Shown here piece after piece: positions 10,943 through 25,183 of a stretch of 64,000 nt of DNA. The position numbers were made by a program, and so were the translations under genes. The notes under the pieces are model-generated. The model was given only the letters and a program-made list of their open reading frames with translations. It had not been told where the DNA came from and made no database searches. The stretch lies in contig CP137327.1 of assembly GCA_033182465.1 (NCBI GenBank), forward strand, positions 1,178,001 through 1,242,000, written 5' to 3'. How positions within the stretch are numbered: the first letter of the stretch is position 1; each line of letters opens with the position of its first letter. Source of the stretch: Sanghuangporus weigelae (Eukaryota > Basidiomycota > Agaricomycetes > Hymenochaetales > Hymenochaetaceae).

Positions 10943-11346
10943 ATCACGAGAAACCGGTAGGAACAGTTACTCTTTCAGTTCTATAGGTTCAATGAACATT
11001 GTGCATTCCTTCAATCCCTTATCGCCATCAAAGTGGGCGGGCTAGCAAGCATGAATCTGAAGCTCAGCATTTCAGTGATTCATGGTCAACTTGGCGCAGA
11101 TACCAGTGAGAGCAGTAGACAGAGAACGTCGATGACGTTCCCCACCAGTGTCGCGAGACCACAGTTCTACAACCCTAAATGCCCCGATATGAATATCTAT
11201 ATCTATCTCTGGACGATCGCCACTCGTCGATCTTTCCAGAGATTTCTCTCTTTCTTACAGCTCTTATAAGCGGTTAGAGATACTTTGCATGTTCGCCTCA
11301 CAGTAGCCAGCTTGATAGATTACAAACGCGTGGAACGAAACGTACC
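10943..11346. other. Intergenic, putative shared promoter
   Basis: About 400 bp between the uncertain minus-strand gene and the plus-strand small-protein gene. I see no supported coding sequence. Confidence 0.35.
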
Positions 11347-11818
11347 ATGTCTTCCTCACAACAAGACCCACGAACGGAACAAGAAGTCGAAAATGGTGCA
11401 CCTCTTGCCCTACCGCAACCCTCGGAAGGTGATGACGCCGTACAGCTCGATCTCAGTCAAGAGCAAATCAACACGCTCAAGTTCGATAAGCTTGGTCCGA
11501 TGGTAGTCAACAGTGACGGTGTAAGTATTGAAACCACATGCTTTTTTCTGTTGATAATCAGGATGATACTTACGATTGACTTCGTAGACTTTGTCGCGAA
11601 TCACGAACTGGGACAAAATGATCCCGCTAGAAAGAGAGCGCACGATGCGAGTGCTCAATGCGCGCAACAGGTCGGTTCCCTGCACATCTTGTTCCCCAAT
11701 TCATGACATTCGCTGACAGTCTCACCGTTTACATCGCAGGCTACGGCTCGGCGAACAACAACAAAAATCCACGGATCCCTCTGGTGAAGCCGTCAGCTTA
11801 GCTACTTCAGGAGCTTGA
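11347..11818 (+). CDS. Small conserved fungal protein of unknown function
   Basis: Three exons (11347-11520, 11588-11670, 11740-11818) give 111 residues. The N-terminal half is acidic and Gln-rich; the conserved-looking core is 'LDKLGPMVVNSDG'-like sequence followed across the first splice by 'TLSRITNWDKM' and then 'ERERTMRVLNARNRLRL'. Small fungal proteins ending with this 'GTLSRI.NW...T..E..RT.RVL..RN' pattern are, as far as I recall, widespread and uncharacterised. It has no signal peptide or membrane segment. Splice phases all agree, so the gene model is firm while the function is open. Confidence 0.7.
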
Positions 11819-12080
11819 ATCCTGCGCGCCTTGACGACCTACGATCGTTATTACCTCTCCAAACTTCTGTCCATTCCTTCGACTGATTTGTATCTGGAAG
11901 ATTTTCGCCGTGAAAGCTATCAGACGAAGTTGTGTGCATATACGGATGTACAATACAACAATGTTTCGATTGTCCCAATGCCTACGACATTTTTCCTTCG
12001 ACGATCTCTGAAACCCGGAATACAGCTATCAGTCTTGGCTGAATTGGATCATCGTAGTCTAAGTCGGCCGTCCATTCTCC

Positions 12081-14068
12081 CTATGCGTTCTCAAATTGAT
12101 CAGGGGACTATATCGAGGTAAGCAATCTGATGCCAACATACCATGTATCCACGTCCATTCACAGTCATACTGCGCAGATGGGTCCTTCCCTCTTTCAGGA
12201 CGCTTTCATCTACTCGCAGTGTGGTGCCTCGTTTCAGATTGATGACGTTCAAACGAAGTAAACGCATTCGAGATGCAGAACCGAGTAATTTGCCTAAGGA
12301 TTCCTTCAAGGTCAAGTAAGAATGTGTCAAAGTTTGAATTTGACAACATGAAAGTGGACACACGAAAACTGGTCTCCTGACGCACACTTCCAGCTCTTCA
12401 AGAATGTCGCATCCCTTCCCGTCCTTTCCTAGCAGCTTGCCGAACGACCGTTTACTGAGATATGATCCAGGCATCCTCAGAACTCGAAGCGTCTTCTTAT
12501 GACGAGCAGAAAGATGGTCGATTAGACCATCGTATCTGATCCCATGTCCAGGTCCACGGCGTGGACATTCCTGGGAGTCATGATTCTCACAAACCACCTC
12601 CATCTCCTCGAGACAAGATGCCGAGATGAGTCTTCGTATCCAGACGCACATTTTTACGGCTTGTATGCGTGAGTTTGTATGAGCATGTCTGACTTTCAGA
12701 CGTTTCAAGGATTGGAGACGGGCGAAGGGGGATGCTCGCGTGTAGAATTGCTTTACCACCCACTCCGATGTCAGTATCAAATATGCCAGATGAAGTATCA
12801 GAACGTACGTGATAATGAAAGATATCTAGCTTGCGCAACTTAGGCAGTCCATCGAGGAAAGGAATCAGTTCCTCGTACTTGATCGAGTAAGTCAGACCCA
12901 GTCCGAAGCGTTCTGCTTCCTGCAGGACAGGAACGAGAGAGGTTAAAGTACCAGGCGTCACTGGACCGCAATTTCCCTGTATATATAAAATGCTGAGTGC
13001 TCAATGTCTCGAAAGTTTTTCGGATGACGTACCTCAAAGCAAAGGGTACGGATTGGACGTTCCAACGCATTCAGAATCTCTAGAAGGTTCATTAGGACGT
13101 CATTTGTGGGGCTTGCTAACACCAGGGTTTGAAGGCGTCGCATTTCCTCGGGCGGGATGTAATATGGCAAAGAAGACCTTGTTGGTGATGGATCATTTGG
13201 ATCATCCTGAAAACACCGTTATTCATGAGCAAAGAAGCAGCGTAAACTCAACACGGACTTCGAGTGATTTATATTCGTCCGGAGTTGAATCCTCTTCATC
13301 ATTAGAGTCAGCAAAAACTTCATTTTCGATATCTGAAAGTGGCGAAGCCGCAGAATTTCCATGTACATCCGAATGATTCTCTTCCTCATCCTCCTCGGTG
13401 ATAACATCAAGGTTTTGTGCGGCTTGAACAGGGGACGGGGCTTTCGGAATTGGTGGCAGAGAAAACGGAACTCTGATTGATAAGGTTTTTAATCCAGACA
13501 GTCGCGGGAGAAGGCATGCAACGCCAGTTGTGAGCTCTGTATCGCAAAATGAGGGCTGCCATACGAATGATTGAAGGTTCGCATATTTGGTCAGGACCAT
13601 GTCTAAGGATCGTAGAATATCTCCCTGGTTTGTCCGGGGAAATATCAGAGCTACACATAAATGTGATTAAAACAGTAAGCATACTATGTATAGAGATGTA
13701 ACTAGCCTGTTACTTCAAATTCTTCAACACAGTCCGCGTATTGCGGCAAACAGGACGAAATAAGTGCACATTGTGGACTAGCTCCCTTACGATCGGGAGG
13801 ATATGGGGTTGTGTCAGATCAGATGCGACTGCAATACACCAAACATTGACCACCCGTACAGACGTACTATTTTACTTTTACACAGATCTCGCAGAGTGTC
13901 GGCGTCGGACCGTGCTGATACGGAAATCTTCGCATACAGGACACGAGAGGCTACGCTATTCATCGATTTGTTGACGAGGCACAGTGAGCATAGCGTCCTT
14001 TTCTCATCATAGAGGAAATCAGACACTCTAGATAAAAGAGCTTCACTGAGGAATAAAAGAGAAAGCAT
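12081..14068 (-). pseudogene. F-box-like leucine-rich protein with one probable frameshift
   Basis: Minus-strand exons: 14068-13876, 13828-13714, 13624-13259, 13206-13033, 12976-12809, 12762-12364, 12303-12142, 12107-12081. The N terminus 'LSEALLSRVSDFLYDEKRTLCSLCLVNKSM' style sequence is an F-box-like helix bundle; later exons carry LRR-like strands ('LQTLVLASP', 'LRKLDIFHYH', 'LKRLKVRHAH', 'LRVLRMPGS', 'LEELEV'), plus an acidic insert in exon 3. Exons 3-8 are all in phase. Exons 1 and 2 together are one nucleotide short: 'IVRELVHNV' is in one frame and 'LISSCLPQYADCVEEFE' in the next, with the switch near 13764-13776. So this is either a recent 1-nt deletion or an assembly error. F-box proteins recruit substrates to SCF ubiquitin ligases. 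Confidence 0.6.
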
Positions 14069-14690
14069 CCAGGAAACCAGATTTGTGGAGTCGGTAAATC
14101 AAATCAGATCTGCACCGTGACCATGACGGTTTCTACAAGTGGCTCATTCGGATCGACGCTGCTGCCGATCTTTACCCTATATCAGCGACTCTCCACTCCC
14201 ATCGATTCGATTCATGATCTTCTTTCTTACCACCAGCAACATAGGTCGTTCACCATTCATCGGCTTCATCTTTCTTGTCCTCGCCATTGTCCTAGACCAT
14301 AAGGCTGGCATCTGCAGACACTGAGACAATGCGTTTTCCGTCTATTCCGACAGCAAGGCGCATGTCTCAGTAGCAGACAGATCGTGTCAGGATATGGAAC
14401 ACTGGGATATGAGCGTGGCCGTCGTTGATCGATGGAGACTGTTCGTTACCTCTCTTATTACGCCCCTACACCGCATCGAATCTCTTCCTTTTGAAGACTA
14501 AAGGCGTTGCTAACATAGTGACTATCGACTTTGATGTAATTTATACTATCGGTTTGACACTAATTCTGTACCTCAATCGTCGTTAACTCGTAACACACCG
14601 ATTGTCTGTAAATAGTTGTCGTGCAACTTGTATATATAATCACAGGTCGAGTTTGATCGTAATGCCAGTCTGGATGCCTGCTTTGAACAT
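14069..14690. other. Intergenic, nothing supported
   Basis: This is the upstream flank of the F-box-like gene and the 5' flank of the AKR pseudogene. Only short chance frames are present; the first exons expected of an aldo-keto reductase are not recognisable here. Confidence 0.4.
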
Positions 14691-14699
14691 GTGCCAAAA

Positions 14700-15435
14700 T
14701 GCACTTCTAGGACTTCAGGTCGTCCATCGAGGAAGTGATGGACCATCTGCACTTGCTCGTCCTAAAGTAAAAGATCCTCTATCTGACGCGCCTGCACGGA
14801 TCGATGCAACAGCGAACATGTATGCGAAGGCTAATGGGAAGGGCCCATAGAACGTACTGGACCGTACTTTGAGCGTGAGATCATTCCTATGGCGCGCCCC
14901 ATGTTCTCGCGCTCGCGCCGTGGAACGTCCTCGCATCTGGACATCTGTTAACTGATGCGGAAGAGACACGCCGTGAGACTACGGGTGAGAAAGGCAGGCA
15001 GGAGATGGACAAGAGTTGGAAACGCGATGAGAATCAGAGAAAGATATCGATGAGTGCTGGAAGAGGTCAAGAACACGTCACTGCCGTCGCAACCGCGTAC
15101 CTACGTGATGCAGAAGGCACCATACGTATTTCCGATTATCGGCGGACGGAAAGTCGAGCACTTCATGGCCAACATTGATGCACTCAAGATTTCGCTTTCG
15201 GAAGAGGAGATCCAACGTCTTGAGTGTATCGTGCCATTTGATGGTCCTGGTTTCCCGTACAGTCTAGTTGTTTGTTCTTTCCTTCTTCACGATTTCGAGA
15301 AACGTTGATCATTGGTGTATTTCATAGTCGACTACAAGTGGTCTGAAAATGGTGCTGATCAATTCAGGGCACGAAGACATGTGGCCGGACAAAGAGCCCG
15401 TCAGACCGGCAAAAGAGTGAAAAGGTGCTGGAGTA
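14700..15435 (+). pseudogene. Aryl-alcohol dehydrogenase (AKR) pseudogene
   Basis: Fragments match the intact gene at 41619-42953 in order but in changing frames. About 14715-14790 reads 'SSIEEVMDHLHLLV' then a stop, where the intact gene has '[14 protein letters not shown]'. About 14865-14960 corresponds to the '[23 protein letters not shown]' region with a deletion. The segment 15100-15255 reads '[20 protein letters not shown]', and 15365-15417 is a diverged last exon ending 'KEPVRPAKE'. Exons 1 and 2, holding the catalytic Asp, Tyr and Lys, are missing, and several stops and frame changes interrupt the rest. It is a decayed, 5'-truncated relative of the downstream gene, probably an old tandem or dispersed duplicate. 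Confidence 0.8.
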
Positions 15436-15500
15436 AATTTGCTTGGTTTAACGAACATATGGCAGGAAAAGACTTCTTCGAGTTCTAAGCCGGTCCACCT

Positions 15501-16249
15501 TCATATTGTTAGTTTGTATAGTTTTGTGCTGTTCTCAGCAATCTCGTCGAGTTTCTTGAGGATTGGCATATCAAGTTTTGCTCGCTCAAATGCCTAGATG
15601 AGGAATGTAAAGGATAGGCTGGCGAACAATTCCGCAGGTACATACCTGAATTGCTTGCCATCCGTTCACAATGAGAAACTGACTACGACTAGAATCCTCC
15701 ATGACAAATCCGTAAGACAAGCTGGGAAACTGAGTCTGCGCCTCCTTCAAAACGGCCTCGAAGGATTCGCTTGTCGACGACGATTTGAGCGTTGCGACCG
15801 TCATTTCGGTCAAGGGTGCAGTAAAGGCGGCTGCTGCAGGATATGGCCGAAGCTGAACATGCAAGATCTCAAGCTTCTTGGTGCTAGCAAACGAGGGGAC
15901 CCGAGCGACAAAAGAAGGATATCCGGGGCTACTTTGAAATGCGGCATGGTGCGCGAGAGAAAGCCATTCTATACACACGAAAGAAGATGTCTAGATATAT
16001 TACGTACTCTTGATCACCAATGACATTTACCTTGAACCCACACGCCCTTGCCATTGTCGGTGCTGTTAACCTCTGATCCGTGATACGATCTTTGGGACAG
16101 AGGCATCAGGCCATGCATCTACACAATCACTTCACTCACTTTAGACAGCCATCGAGATCTCTGGTGAATGCAAGGGCTTCCATCTCTTCATCGTTGAGCT
16201 TAAAATCGTGGAATCGTACAATTTCCGTGACGTTCTCTGGGCTTGTCAT
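15501..16249 (-). CDS. Dimeric alpha-beta-barrel (ABM-like) protein
   Basis: Four exons (16249-16140, 16089-16031, 15968-15646, 15593-15501) join to 194 residues. Two ferredoxin-like halves are visible. The first has 'VTEIVRFHDFKLND', then 'KGVWVQEWLSLAHHAAFQSS' (the strand-helix pattern of antibiotic-biosynthesis-monooxygenase-like domains). The second has 'LEILHVQLRPYP', 'FPSLSYGFVMED', 'FLIVNGWQAIQAFERAK'. Members of this superfamily bind small hydrophobic ligands or act as cofactor-free oxygenases; the catalytic residues are not conserved enough to predict a reaction. No signal peptide is seen. The final exon 'AFERAKLDMPILKKL' completes the last helix. Its 3' end faces the AKR pseudogene's 3' end, 66 bp away. 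Confidence 0.75.
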
Positions 16250-16475
16250 CATAGATGAACACCTTCAGGCCATCAGATCCTGAGAGCCGTTCTAGGCAAC
16301 CCTTGCATTCAGTTTCCACACCCGAATTTCTTTTTGAGAAAGTCGCCGTTCGCCAATCACAGCTTCAAGCGGAGATCCATATTCACGCATGCCTCTGTCG
16401 AAAGGCCTCCCAATTCTCTTGCTTCTTTGCGACCAGGAGTAAAGAGCCTAACGTACAGGATTGCACAACTTCTCC

Positions 16476-18357
16476 ATGCAGCTCGGATTAACTCGCTCGG
16501 ATTTTCTGCCAGCCCGACTTGAAGGCTCTAAACGTGCGGTAGCCATTTCTCTTGGCGTGGCGATCTATCTCGTTCTCGTCAGGTTGTTGCGTTTCCAGCG
16601 TGTACGGTCTCTGAGAAGAAAATATGGAGATGGACCCCCAGTAAACACCAGTGCTTCAGACAAGAAGAATCGACCCGTGGCCGGTAGACCGGATGTCAGG
16701 CTCACACCGGAAGAAGCTCAAGAGATTGTGCGACGGGTTGCTCAACTTGAGATGCCAGGTCTCATGCGTTTCTCCCTCGTTTTCGCTCTCTTTAAAACAT
16801 ATGCAATCGTATGGCGTTTTCGATGATCCACGTAATTCCAGAGGTTGTCTAACACGTATTGCAGCCTACTATATCCGAAATCCTACTGCAGTCTAAGCAG
16901 CTGTCGACACCGGATAACGTTTCTAAACGTTTTGCAGATGTTCGTCATTCCAAGTCTTATCGAATCTAGAATTGAAAAACCTGACCACCGACGAAAATAG
17001 ACAGGAATCCTTATTTCAACATGGACAAGTTGCCCGCTCATCGACTTTACGAGAATGAACCTCAAGGAAGAGGAGGTGGATTCGCGCCATGCCATTGCTA
17101 TTGCCCGTACAAATTGGTTGCATAATCGTTGGCCTAACATTGTCAATTATCTAACCAATTAATTGCAATTTCTTTGTACTGATGGTAGCCTTGTCAGAAA
17201 AACGAGGACTACATCTACACGATGTCACTTTTCGTATTGGAGCCTGCTGTAAGTCTGTCTGCACCCGTAATTCCAGCGCTGACCTGATCCTGTGCAGCGC
17301 TGGGCACAACTATATGGCTGGAGGGAACTTCTTCCGATCGAAAGAGAGGTATTCCAATGTCACCCTTCGCACTAGAATCGGTCACCAAAGTACATATAGG
17401 CATACTTCGTCCTGTGGAAGGAAATCGGACGCCGGATGAATATTCGAGATATTCCAGAGACACTGCAAGATCTGATTGAATGGTCAGAGGTGCGTCAAAC
17501 GAGTATCTAGCTTCGGGATATCTAGTTACCTTTTTCTTCGCTTGTTGCGTAGACTTATGAGGAGACTGCAATGGTACCTGCAATATCGAATTATAAAGTC
17601 GGCCAATACACTTTGGATTATATACTAAGCCTGGTCACGGAATGGTTCGGTGCACGCAAGCTCATGCGTCAAGTTTCTCTGTGCTTACTGGAGCCACGCG
17701 TAAGGACGGCGTTTATGTCTGTGCTTTATCCGTCAAATTCGGTTCGGTATAAATTTTTAATGGTTTTCTTTAGTCTGCCGGAGCCATCGCCAGTGATGGT
17801 AACCATCACTAGAATTTTCATGTCTTTTTTCGCAATTAGAGCCCGCTATTTCGAGCTTCCGCGTTTCAAACGTAAGGAATTTATTCCTCGTAAAATCCCA
17901 GCAGAGAAGTTCAAGGAAAAGATGCCACGATTCTATCCTGCGATGTACGTACCGCATTGACGCTTGAGTAAGGTCTGCTGACCGGAGATTCGTCGGAAGA
18001 TTTGGCAAGGTGCCATGGTACAAGCCTGAACCGAAAGGCATCAGCCGGATTTGGCAGAACATTCTGGTCAAGATTGGATACCTCGATAAAAAGTACATTC
18101 CGAGCCCAAAATACAAGAGCGAGGGGTATCGTTTGGAAGAATGTGTGAGTAAAACGGAGTCCAGACCTGTCGGTGCCAAAACTGAGACATATACTTCCTC
18201 AGGGCCCTATCAGTGTGGAACAAGGTAAGGGTCCATTGAATACTTCGATTTCGTTGGTTCATGAGTTTCCTGGTCCCGTACAGATGGCCATGCGGAGGTT
18301 ATGAATATGGCAGCTGAAATACAGAGATGCCCGGTTACGGGGATTTGGGCGCGCTAG
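16476..18357 (+). CDS. ER-bound oxygenase, mpaB/rubber-oxygenase family (DUF2236)
   Basis: Eleven exons: 16476-16808, 16865-16939, 17001-17141, 17198-17248, 17298-17348, 17400-17489, 17553-17716, 17774-17944, 17988-18144, 18203-18224, 18284-18357. They total 1329 nt, 442 residues. A hydrophobic anchor lies at about residues 20-37 ('AVAISLGVAIYLVLVRLL'). The family core follows: 'FADTGILISTWTSCPLIDF', 'ARTNWLHNRW', 'DYIYTMSLFVLEP', 'RWAQLYGWRELLPIERE', 'FVLWKEIGRRM' and a late helical hairpin ending 'YFELPRFKRKEF'. The His of the W-L-H motif is a probable haem ligand position in the family. MpaB proteins cleave isoprenoid chains in mycophenolic acid synthesis; most fungal homologues are of unknown substrate. 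No biosynthetic cluster partners are evident nearby. The 17717-17773 intron is the least certain join. Confidence 0.8.
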
Positions 18358-19775
18358 CTTCGCTTGGGCTATTTTACTCAAGTGTAGAGAAGAAATACTC
18401 CCGGTCTTATTTTATTTTCTATCGTGGCATAGAACTACGCGTTTGCTTTCCCATAAACAACGTCCATGCCTGCTCCTATCGTTTGCCAGTCCAATTTTTT
18501 CCTCTGATAAGACACCGGCTTGTCCAGAAGGCTCTTGTACGTCCAGATAATCCCGCTCCTGACAAGACCACAATGGAGGATTAGATGGCAGGCACACCAC
18601 AGGCAATTCTTTTGTGCCAACGCTTTGATCGAATCCTCTCGAGGACCAAAATGGACATACAGGCTCAAGCGAGTTGAGAGGAGTAGCACGGGGTCTAGAC
18701 CAGATAACGCCAGAAGGATGTTGCGTCGGCATCGATGCAAACGGACTCGACAAGTGAGGGATCGCAAGTTTGATGCCTCCGGAAGCTCACCTATCACGAA
18801 GTGCTCTGGCTTCTTGTAGTGACTTCGTGATTGCTGCGGTTCATTCCCACTTACCTTCCGCTCTGGAGTCCGCCGTGTATGAAATGGGCACTGTATTGTA
18901 TTCGCTCGTGGATGTTTTAGAGGAGGTGAATATTTCTCACGTTTATTGTTTGTGATGCACGTGCTCTCCGCTTCTTTCTTCTGTCGGCACCTCCTAAATG
19001 CTAATGTTGTCTTCGAGTGGGAATCTATTATGAGTTGCATGCGACCCCTCGTTTGAGGGAGAAGTGACCATTCTAATAAGATGTGCACTCAATAGCACTC
19101 AAGTCTTGAACTTCGTTTGCCTCCACCATTCGGTTTTTTGTAAAGTTTCTGTCTTCTCGGCGTTATTTGTCTTCGGCTGATGGTATCCGGTTCTGATGTC
19201 TGACTTGATCATATGTTGTGCTGGTTGGTTTGCTGGCAATGGCTTACGTTCAGAGGCGATCTCCCGATGCGGATATTGATGGGGCCTGGCTCCTTTCATG
19301 ACCAGACGAGACTGAAATGTTTTCCCTTCCGGGGGGCTGACGACAATGGATACGTTTATAGTCTGGGGTAAGGGCTTGGCTACTCTGCTGATAACATCCT
19401 TCTAGCGCGTTCCATTTATACTGTGCTGCTAGCTGGTCGCATCTTCTCTCGGTCTCCGTGCAGCGACAGCGTATCACCCGGACGGAATCAAACGGTGCGT
19501 TAACGTGGCAGTCTGCTCCCACTCCAGTTTCCATTTCTTTCGCTTACCTTTTCTATCTCTCGGGCCAATACCTGCCCCTGTTGGTTTTAACGCTGGCGCA
19601 TCGTTAATTTCCACATCCACTTCTCTCAGGCCATGGGGCTCACCCGGTGGACCTTTTTCGTCATATTTTTGAATTTGTCTGGTCTTCTTGTAGAACTGCG
19701 CTAACATAAAATGAGTAGCCTCAGGCCCCTCTACCCAGGCGAAGTCCTCTGCCCTTGTTACGTTTGAGTTTCGGG
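18358..19775. other. 1.4-kb intergenic stretch without a supported gene
   Basis: No frame here joins into a family I know. A minus-strand frame at 19474-19806 (basic end 'RDRKGKRKKWKLEWE') has some coding look, but it overlaps the GH30 start codon and has no visible partner exons. The 3' part should contain the GH30 promoter. Confidence 0.3.
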
Positions 19776-22247
19776 ATGCGTATCCGCCTCCACCTTCTCG
19801 TTGCATTGTCTGCTGTTCGCTTCGTCGCGACCCAACAGATATGGGATGTGGTGAGTCATTTCACTCACCTTGAGAATCGTGACATATACCAGTGGGTTCC
19901 GAATGCTAACCATCTCTTTTTACTTAGTGGACTACGACATGGGACAGATCAAGCCTGTTGACGTACAGGAATCTCGGGCCTAATCCTATTAACTTCGTCT
20001 CGCCCGGTGCTACTGGAAGTGCAGATATCGTTGTCGATGATACATCAACGTTCCAGTCTATTTGGGGTGTTGGTGGTTCCCTCAGTAAGCTATAATCACT
20101 CCGCGGCTAAACTCAAACATCATACCTCGATTACACAGCGGATTCGTCTGCTCGGCTGCTCAGCAATTTGAAGGTAATGTTATTTTCTAGGCATTCATAC
20201 TGTAGATCAATCCTCAAGCGACCCTTGACTTAGTCGCAAAACGGGAATAATTATTGGAGTCTCCTGGGATACGTTTTCTCTCGCAAGTCCTTTATTAGTT
20301 CCGTGGTGTCACCCCTATTGATATAACGGTACAGCCACCGATGGAGCCAATGCTGGCGGTTTGAGTTATCTCCGTGTTCCTCTCGGAGCGAGCGATTTCT
20401 CGGCGAACTGTAGGACCATTTTACTTTCCAACTGTGTCCGCTAGGTTGACTCGTCCCGAAGTGTATAGTTTTGACGACACGGCAGGAGATACATCTTTCA
20501 ATAATTTCAACATCAACAACGCCCCTTCATACCTCTTCTCCACCATCCAGGATATTCTCTCTGTCAATAACCTCGTCAGGGTGCACATCCTTCCTTGGTC
20601 ACCCGTGAGTACTTCACTCATCCTTTGTTGACGTATGACTCGACTATGACGTATTAGCCGGGATGGATGAAGAGCTCAGGGACTATGAATGGCGGTAGTC
20701 TGCTAGATCAATATGTTGGCATCTGTATGTGCTGCGCCTCTTCAGTCGAGTGAGGAGAGATGGTTTCTGATGCTGATGATTAGACGCGAACTATCTGTTC
20801 AGATGCGTACAAGGATTCGCTAGCCACGGCATCACCCCATACGCCATTTCAATTCAGGTGATTCTCCCGGTTTAATCGAATCATTGAACAGTATATCTGA
20901 TATCTTTTATATCTCTATTTTGGTTACGATTTAGAATGAGCCACAGAACAGCAACCCGACGTATCCCACTGCACTCATCTCTGTCTCCCAGATGGCTCAG
21001 ATCGGCACCGCACTACGCACGCTACTGAACAATAATGGCTTCTCGAGCGTCAGGATCATCGGCTACGAGCACAACTGGGATGACGCTGCTGCGTATCCTG
21101 TGCAACTTGTACGTAATTCCTCAATTCGTTTCATGAATGTTCTTTAATATCCGCACAGATGCAACAGGCTGGTGATGCTTTCGCTGGCGTGGCCTTCCAC
21201 TGCTATGCTGGCAGTGTCTCTCAACAGGACTCGTTCCATCAGCAGTTCCCGACGAAGGAGATCTACTTCACTGAGTGCTCTGGGACGATTGGATCTGATT
21301 GGTGGAGCGACATCAAGGTGTGTGGTCCCCGATCTTGTCTCTGCCGAAAGTATAGACTTGACTATACTCGAATTTACAGTGGTACATGGACAACATGTAA
21401 GCCGAATTTGCATCAATTAAAATTTCTTCAGTAAATAGAACTGACATGCTTGTTACAGTTTCATCGGTGCGATGACGCACAACGCTCATTCGGGATTGAT
21501 GTGGAACATCGCTCTCAACGGCAACGGTCAACCGATTCTTCCGGGGACTAACAGCTGTGGTGGTGGTTGCAGGGGTATAATACAGATCAACAGCGATGGC
21601 TCATGGAGTCCGAACCAAGAATGTGAGTCATCTTACTGCTCTTCTCTACGCTCTCTAGCGCTCATGCCTACACCTACTCATCTGTTTGGGCGGTCTTTGT
21701 ATGTTTAAGTCTACTCAATGTCACAACTTTCCAAGGGTATTCTTCCGCGTGACGTTGGCGGGCCATGGGGAACGCGAATAGGAGTGTCTGTGGGCGGATC
21801 TATGAGCTGGGCGTTAGTCGTTGGAGCGTACGTAACGAGACGTGTTAACCCAAGCGACTGGGATCGTTACTCCCTCGTCGTACTAAATTGGTGCGTCTCT
21901 ATTTTGTTCTTCTCGTAGGCTTGTGTTGAAGTAAAAGTCTTACTCCTGTGCCGAAACTCAGGGCTGACAACACGAACGGCCAATGGAATCCACAGAACGT
22001 CCGAGCGACGATCGAGTTCCGCGGAATGCAAGCGACATACACATTCCCCGTCGGAGTGACCACACTCTGGTGGTATGCTCCCGCTACCTCACTCACTTCC
22101 GCCTTCACGACCAACAAATTTGAGACCGCTGCGTTCAATGTTACAGACAAGGATGACACCAAGTTCGTCACTCAAGCTTTCGTACAGACGAACGGAGGAC
22201 CTGTCCAGAAAGGACGGTATTTGAAGTTCACCAAGGATCGGAACTGA
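19776..22247 (+). CDS. Glycoside hydrolase family 30, endo-beta-1,6-glucanase type
   Basis: Fourteen exons (19776-19850, 19928-20084, 20139-20173, 20234-20282, 20335-20409, 20462-20604, 20658-20724, 20784-20857, 20935-21108, 21159-21317, 21380-21396, 21459-21622, 21710-21890, 21962-22247) total 1656 nt, 551 residues. The start gives a signal peptide ('MRIRLHLLVALSAVRFVATQ'). A (beta/alpha)8 barrel follows with 'IWGVGGSLTDSSARLL', 'LSYLRVPLGASDFS' and 'ILPWSPPGWMK'. The acid/base Glu is about 227 in 'SIQNEP' and the nucleophile Glu about 322 in 'YFTECSG'. A C-terminal beta-sandwich of about 190 residues ends with 'PVQKGRYLKF'. GH30 subfamily 3 enzymes cut fungal beta-1,6-glucan, so wall remodelling or mycoparasitic use is plausible. 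Intron 20283-20334 begins GC, not GT. Both catalytic Glu are present. Confidence 0.93.
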
Positions 22248-22942
22248 AACTTGTCAACATGTCTATCCCAATTCGGTATCCCGAGCTTGCACACAAGCCC
22301 ACGGTTCGACTGCTTTCCATCTGCTTTCACTCTATTTAATCGGGATGGTTTATTTACTACTTCCTTTGGCCTTTCCCTTCTCGCTCACGAACCAAGGGGT
22401 AACGTCCTGTTTCTTATTTATCAACGAGTCTCGTATACCCACCCAACTATTTAATCACGAACTGAAACGAAGCTTGTATATTTTATCCTGCGTCTATCGG
22501 AACTCCGATTTCCACGTGCGTTATGTGTTAGATGGTGCAATGTAGAAGACGAAATAGAATGCGATTGTACAATAATATTGCCGTTTTTTTGGTCACTCCG
22601 AGATTTCAAATGCACCTCTTGTCAATGCAAAAATTCTGTCATCATACGAAGCTCCACTAATTCAGCAAGCAAACGCCACTATATATTTATGGGCACTTCA
22701 AATCAAGACTTTGTTCAATTCGAAGGCTATCGAACGCTAACGATACATGCATACATGACTGATGCAAGATGAAAGACAAATGTAAACCCAGATTACATGT
22801 GATGCCTGAGAGGAGATAATGGAATGTTAACGACTGAGTTGAGAAACAGATTTCCTTCCTCCGCATAAACGCATCCTGAACAACACACGTAAATCGTCAC
22901 AAACTCGTTCACCGAAATGTCTTGCCGAAAAAAGCCGGAAGC
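22248..22942. other. Convergent intergenic region
   Basis: This holds the 3' flanks of GH30 (+) and ornithine aminotransferase (-). It is AT-rich in places (for example 22560-22740) with no supported gene. Confidence 0.4.

Positions 22943-25183
<2,241 letters not shown>

Noticed and set aside
15054-15308. An 84-codon frame that looks like an intact aldo-keto reductase C terminus
   Set aside because: It is only the best-preserved part of the AKR pseudogene; flanking parts are interrupted and the catalytic exons are missing.
19474-19806. Minus-strand 110-codon frame with a basic C terminus
   Set aside because: It overlaps the GH30 start and signal peptide, has no partner exons, and I recognise no family.
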